Assembly (NCBI RefSeq): GCF_000739085.1
Contig: NZ_CP009110.1
Location: forward strand, 1,178,001-1,242,000
Length of the DNA stretch: 64,000 nucleotides
Source: Amycolatopsis methanolica 239
GTDB lineage: Bacteria > Actinomycetota > Actinomycetes > Mycobacteriales > Pseudonocardiaceae
Direction: 5' to 3'
The notes under the pieces are model-generated. The model had not been told where the DNA came from, searched no databases, and was given only the letters and a program-made list of their open reading frames with translations. The position numbers and the translations under genes were made by a program. Shown here one piece after another: positions 60,588 through 64,000 of the stretch; position 1 is the stretch's first letter; each line of letters opens with the position of its first letter.

Positions 60588-61447
60588 GCGGCGCGGATTC
60601 CGCCACCACCGAGGTGTTGCCGCCTGCGACGCCCGTTACCCGGCCGAAGACCGCCGCGGCGGAAAACGGATCAGTTCGGCGCTCCTTGGCCGGCGCGGGC
60701 GAAATCGTCGTGTTCTGCGGGCAGGTGATCCGTTCGGTGCCGGCCGCGGTCCGCCTGTACCCGTCGGAAATCATCCGCATCGCGGGCATGTACGTGCGGT
60801 CGAACCTGCTGGTCGTGCTTTCGATGACGCTGATGATCGGGGCACTGATCGGGCTGACGCTGCACTTTCTGTTCGGCAACATCGGCATCGAAAGCTATGT
60901 CGGCGGCGCGCACGCGATCGGCGGTATGCGCGGCGCGACCGAGACGGCCTTCGGCTGGATGTTCGCCGCCAAACTCGGTTGCGGCATCGTCGCGGAACTG
61001 GGCTCGATGCGGATCAGCGAGGAGGTCGACGCACTGGAGGTGATGGGCATCCGGCCCATTCCCTACTTGGCAGGAACCCGGTTCGTGGCCGCGCTGCTCG
61101 TCGTTCCGCTGCTGTGGATCTCCGCGCTGTTCTTCGAGTTCATCGGCGGCTATCTGCTCAACGTCCTCGTGCTCGGCACCACATCGCCAGGCGCGTACAT
61201 CTATTTCCTCTTCCTTTTCCAGAACGGGTACGACTTCACGGTGACCCTCATCTGGGGAACGCTGATCGGGCTGCTCATCGTTCTGGTGTCTTCTTACTAC
61301 GGCCTCACCGCCAAGGGTGGGCCCGTCGGCGTTGGCGACAACACCGCGCGTTCCATGATGGTGAGCATCGTGATCATCAGCATCACCGCGATGATGCTCG
61401 AGCAACTTTTCTGGGGTAGCACACCGAATTCCCCGATCGGGAACTGA
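60584..61447 (+). CDS. MlaE/YrbE-type permease B of an mce transporter
   Basis: The second MlaE-family permease, 287 residues. The soluble N-terminus is followed by about five helices and the coupling loop AELGSMRISEEVDALEVMGI (about residues 140-159). It pairs with YrbEA to form the transmembrane channel through which lipids delivered by Mce proteins pass. 28 nt separate it from the ATPase gene. Confidence 0.92.
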   Translation: MSGADSATTEVLPPATPVTRPKTAAAENGSVRRSLAGAGEIVVFCGQVIRSVPAAVRLYPSEIIRIAGMYVRSNLLVVLSMTLMIGALIGLTLHFLFGNIGIESYVGGAHAIGGMRGATETAFGWMFAAKLGCGIVAELGSMRISEEVDALEVMGIRPIPYLAGTRFVAALLVVPLLWISALFFEFIGGYLLNVLVLGTTSPGAYIYFLFLFQNGYDFTVTLIWGTLIGLLIVLVSSYYGLTAKGGPVGVGDNTARSMMVSIVIISITAMMLEQLFWGSTPNSPIGN

Positions 61448-61475
61448 CCGCCACAGCAGTGGGTATGGAGTGAAC

Positions 61476-62306
61476 ATGTCGTCCAGTGTTTCGTCGGCCG
61501 GCCCGCGTGGCCCGGCAGGTCTCGCCGAGTTGTCCGCCACGAATGGCGATCGGCACACTATCCGGCTGAAGAACGTGCACAAGACGTTCGGTGGCGGCTC
61601 CCCGGTGCTGGCGGGCCTTTCCGTGGACATCACAGACGATGCGATCACGACCATCCTCGGCCCCTCCGGAACGGGAAAGAGCGTGCTCCTCAAACACATC
61701 GTGGGGCTGCTGGAACCCGACGTCGGGGAGGTCAGCGTGTTCGGGCAGGACATCTGGCGGGTGAGCGAGGTCGATCGTTTCGAGCTCCGCAAACGGTTCG
61801 GCGTCTTGTTCCAGGACGGCGCGCTGTTCGGCTCCATGAACCTTTACGACAATGTCGCGTTTCCCTTGCGCAAGCACACGGACAAGTCCGAGTCGGAAAT
61901 TCGCGAAATCGTGATGACGAATCTCAAGGAGGTCGGGCTCGAGGGCGCGGTGCACAGGGCGCCGAACGAGATCTCCGGTGGCATGCGCAAGCGAGCAGGT
62001 TTCGCGCGGGCACTCGTCATGCGCCCGGATGTGGTGCTGTTCGACGAACCGGACTCGGGGCTCGACCCGGTCCGCACTCGGCTGCTGTGCCAGCTGATCA
62101 CGCAGATGCACGCCGAGCACGGCGGGACCTACATCGTCATCACGCACGACATCGCTAGTGCCCGCACGCTCAGCGACTACGTCGGCGTGCTGTGGCAGGG
62201 AAAGATGGTGCATTACGGCGAGGCGGAGGAGGCGTTCGCCTCCGACAACGCGTTCGTGCGTCAGTTCCTCGCCGGTGACGCCGTCGGCCCCTTGGGAATG
62301 GACTGA
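61476..62306 (+). CDS. Mkl/MlaF-type ATPase of the mce transporter
   Basis: A 276-residue ABC ATPase: Walker A ILGPSGTGKSVLLKHIVG (about 64-81), Q-loop FGVLFQDGALFGSM, signature NEISGGMRKRAGFARAL (about 166), Walker B DVVLFDEPDSGLDP and switch His in VITHDIASARTLSD. GGMRKR in the signature is typical of MlaF/MceG. Carrying the ATPase inside the mce operon differs from mycobacteria, where mceG is unlinked. ATG 61476 is preferred to GTG 61470 by ribosome-site spacing (ATGGAG). Confidence 0.93.
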   Translation: MSSSVSSAGPRGPAGLAELSATNGDRHTIRLKNVHKTFGGGSPVLAGLSVDITDDAITTILGPSGTGKSVLLKHIVGLLEPDVGEVSVFGQDIWRVSEVDRFELRKRFGVLFQDGALFGSMNLYDNVAFPLRKHTDKSESEIREIVMTNLKEVGLEGAVHRAPNEISGGMRKRAGFARALVMRPDVVLFDEPDSGLDPVRTRLLCQLITQMHAEHGGTYIVITHDIASARTLSDYVGVLWQGKMVHYGEAEEAFASDNAFVRQFLAGDAVGPLGMD

Positions 62307-62308
62307 CG

Positions 62309-63538
62309 ATGCGCCGGACGAGATGGCTGATTCTGTCCGTGGTGATGACCCTCGCGCTGGTCGGCGCGGGTTTCGCGGTGTTCGGCCAGAGCGACTACGA
62401 AGTCGAGATCCTGATGCCCAACGCCGACGGCACGTATCCGGGTGGTCAGGTGGTGCTGGCCGGTGAACGAGTGGGGCAGATCCGCGAGGTGCGCGTGGTC
62501 GAGGACCGGGCGCTGGTCAGGGTGGAGGTCGACGCGGACCATGCGCCACTGCGCGCGGGCACCACCGCACGGATAAATTGGCTGTCCGCGATCGGCGCGC
62601 GGGTGCTGGAACTGCTGCCCGGTGGTGCCTCGAATCCTTTGCTGCCCAGCGGAAGCCGCATCGTCTCGGGCAACGAGCGGGTCGAGATCGACGACCTGCT
62701 GGCGACATTGGACAAGCCAACCAGGGATCAGGTCCAGGGATTGGTCGACCAGCTGAACAAGACGCTGGCGCAACGGGAACCCGACGTGCAGGAAACACTG
62801 CGCAGCACCGGCCCGGCCGTCGAAGCGCTGGGCGACGTGATGCGTGCGGTGGGTGACGACGGCCCGGCGATCCGTGAACTCGTCACGCGACTGCACGACG
62901 TGACCGCGCAGCTGGCTGCCCGTGGTCCGGACCTCGGCCAGACGGTTGACAACCTGCACCAGCTGACCTCCGCCGTGGCGAACGAACAGCAGGCGCTGCA
63001 GAACGGTCTTTCGCAGCTGCCCTCGACGGTCGGCCAGGCGAACACGACGCTGCGAAACGTGCCCGGCGCCGTGGACGCGACGGTCCCGTTGCTGAACACC
63101 CTCCGGCCAGCCACGGCACAACTGCCGTCGGTGGCTCGCAATCTCAGCCCGGTGCTCGAGCAGTTGCAGCCGACCGTGGCCGCGCTGCGGCCTGCCCTCG
63201 GCGACGTGCAGTCGTTGCTGCAACAGACGCCCGCGCTGCTGGACAGTGCGCACGGCACCCTGCCCGCCGTGACCGCGGCGATCACCGAACTGCAGCCCGC
63301 GGTGGCGTTCTTGCGGCCTTACGCGCCGGAAATCGCGGGCTGGCTGTCGAACTGGACGGAGATCTTCGCGAACCAGAACAGCGGGAACTACGGCCGCGTT
63401 CTGATTGCGGCGTCGAGCACCAGCGTCAACGACAACCCGGGCCTGCTGCCGCCGGGAATCCGCCAGGACCAGCGGCCCGCGCCCGGTTCTCTGGTCAACC
63501 AACCCTGGGTGGACGCGAACGGGGACGGTATTCGATGA
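62309..63538 (+). CDS. Mce-family lipid-binding protein
   Basis: A 409-residue MCE/MlaD protein. It has an N-terminal signal-anchor (WLILSVVMTLALVGAGFAVF, about residues 6-25), the MCE domain (about 28-110, with GGQVVLAGERVGQIREVRV), and a long helical region with many Leu/Gln/Pro repeats (about 125-330) expected to build the needle-like tunnel across the cell wall. The tail is NPGLLPPGIRQDQRP. First of the usual six mce genes; the next overlaps it (ATGA). Confidence 0.92.
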   Translation: MRRTRWLILSVVMTLALVGAGFAVFGQSDYEVEILMPNADGTYPGGQVVLAGERVGQIREVRVVEDRALVRVEVDADHAPLRAGTTARINWLSAIGARVLELLPGGASNPLLPSGSRIVSGNERVEIDDLLATLDKPTRDQVQGLVDQLNKTLAQREPDVQETLRSTGPAVEALGDVMRAVGDDGPAIRELVTRLHDVTAQLAARGPDLGQTVDNLHQLTSAVANEQQALQNGLSQLPSTVGQANTTLRNVPGAVDATVPLLNTLRPATAQLPSVARNLSPVLEQLQPTVAALRPALGDVQSLLQQTPALLDSAHGTLPAVTAAITELQPAVAFLRPYAPEIAGWLSNWTEIFANQNSGNYGRVLIAASSTSVNDNPGLLPPGIRQDQRPAPGSLVNQPWVDANGDGIR

Positions 63539-64000
63539 AGACGAACAAGGCTCGCCGCGCGGTCGGCGCGTTGGTGACCACGCTGGCGGTCGCCGCGACG
63601 TGTGTCGGCGCCTCACAACCGGACAGCGGAAGCTCCACTGTGGTTGGCTATTTCACCGACGCCAGCCCGCTCGACCCCGGTTCACAGGTCCGCGCGTCCG
63701 GTGTTCAGGTGGGCACCGTCGACAGCATCCAGCTGGACAGTGGCCGCGCCAAGGTCACGATGACGCTCGATCGCGCGGTGCTGCCGTTGCACCGGGACGC
63801 GAAGCTGACCATCAAGCCGGTCAGTCTCCTGGGCGAGCGGTTCATCGACGTGGACGCCGGTTCGCCGACGCAGCCGTATCTCAGCCCGGCGATTGTGCCG
63901 GTCACGCAGACTTCGTCGGCGGTCACGTTGCAACAGGTCATCGACACGTTCGACGACCCCACCTCCACCTCGCTCGCCGTGGTGCTGAGCAGCCTCGGGG
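63535..64000 (+). CDS. Second Mce-family protein, truncated by window end
   Basis: Open from ATG 63535 to the window edge (155 codons). It begins MKTNKARRAVGALVTTLAVA, a signal or anchor segment with a Cys near residue 22, then an MCE domain (VGYFTDASPLDPGSQVRASG, VGTVDSIQLDSGRAKVTMTL, SLLGERFIDVDAG). The Cys does not fit a standard lipobox well. Further mce genes are expected downstream. Confidence 0.88.
   Translation, partial: MKTNKARRAVGALVTTLAVAATCVGASQPDSGSSTVVGYFTDASPLDPGSQVRASGVQVGTVDSIQLDSGRAKVTMTLDRAVLPLHRDAKLTIKPVSLLGERFIDVDAGSPTQPYLSPAIVPVTQTSSAVTLQQVIDTFDDPTSTSLAVVLSSLG

Noticed and set aside
1-64000. CRISPR arrays, rRNA genes, riboswitches and replication origins
   Set aside because: No regularly spaced repeats, rRNA-like conserved segments, T-box/cobalamin-type leaders or DnaA-box clusters were seen on reading both strands.

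Overview
The window is GC-rich throughout, with many GTG/TTG starts, ATGA/GTGA stop-start overlaps, a Streptomyces-type histidine-utilisation operon, an actinobacterial Pit phosphate permease, HrpB helicase, MauE/DsbA pair and an mce (YrbE/Mce) import operon. This points to a filamentous actinomycete, most likely Pseudonocardiaceae such as Amycolatopsis (inference from gene content, not proven).

Left part (1-20,100), mostly core chromosome. An IclR regulator faces a five-gene, translationally coupled hut operon (hutH-hutU-M20 amidohydrolase-hutF-hutI) across a short intergenic region with a perfect operator-like palindrome. Then come a Pit permease with a small partner, a VOC protein, two small unknowns and a dienelactone hydrolase. 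Positions 11,195-15,293 hold a decayed two-component/ABC-exporter locus: sensor kinase, response regulator, permease and ATPase are all damaged. Next are an ion-channel-like protein, HrpB, a MauE/DoxX protein, a DsbA-like thioredoxin and tRNA-Ala(GGC) with its terminator.

Middle part (20,100-35,990), accessory. After the tRNA lies about 1 kb without a recognisable gene, a truncated acyl-CoA dehydrogenase, a dead IS3-family element with visible ends, and IS21- and IS30-like remnants. Then a minus-strand TetR-headed operon (TetR, acyl-CoA dehydrogenase, thiolase, alpha-methylacyl-CoA racemase, core-deleted SDR, acyl-CoA ligase, LLM flavin oxidoreductase), with a 16-bp perfect palindrome in front of TetR. 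Beside it is a hydantoinase/acetone-carboxylase-like hyuA-hyuB pair with a related site upstream.

Right part (35,990-64,000), a large catabolic and uptake cluster. Two long divergent transcription units start from one control region (46,289-46,602). Leftward: a core-deleted acyl-CoA ligase, alpha/beta hydrolase, TetR, amidohydrolase, an acyl-CoA dehydrogenase pair, ferredoxin reductase and ferredoxin. Rightward: a second acyl-CoA dehydrogenase pair, an ECF-like sigma factor, acyl-CoA ligase, LigB-type extradiol dioxygenase, Rieske oxygenase alpha and beta, cytochrome P450, SCP2 protein, alcohol and aldehyde dehydrogenases and a small membrane protein. An mce operon follows and runs off the window. 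The control region holds repeated TTCCGG/CCGGAA palindromes and GGAAACG-type motifs, and the same motif recurs in front of the mce operon. Together this suggests a regulon that imports a hydrophobic, probably ring-containing substrate, oxidises it (P450, Rieske, ADH/ALDH), opens the ring (extradiol enzyme, hydrolase, amidohydrolase) and beta-oxidises the side chain or products (ligases, paired dehydrogenases). The substrate cannot be read from the sequence.
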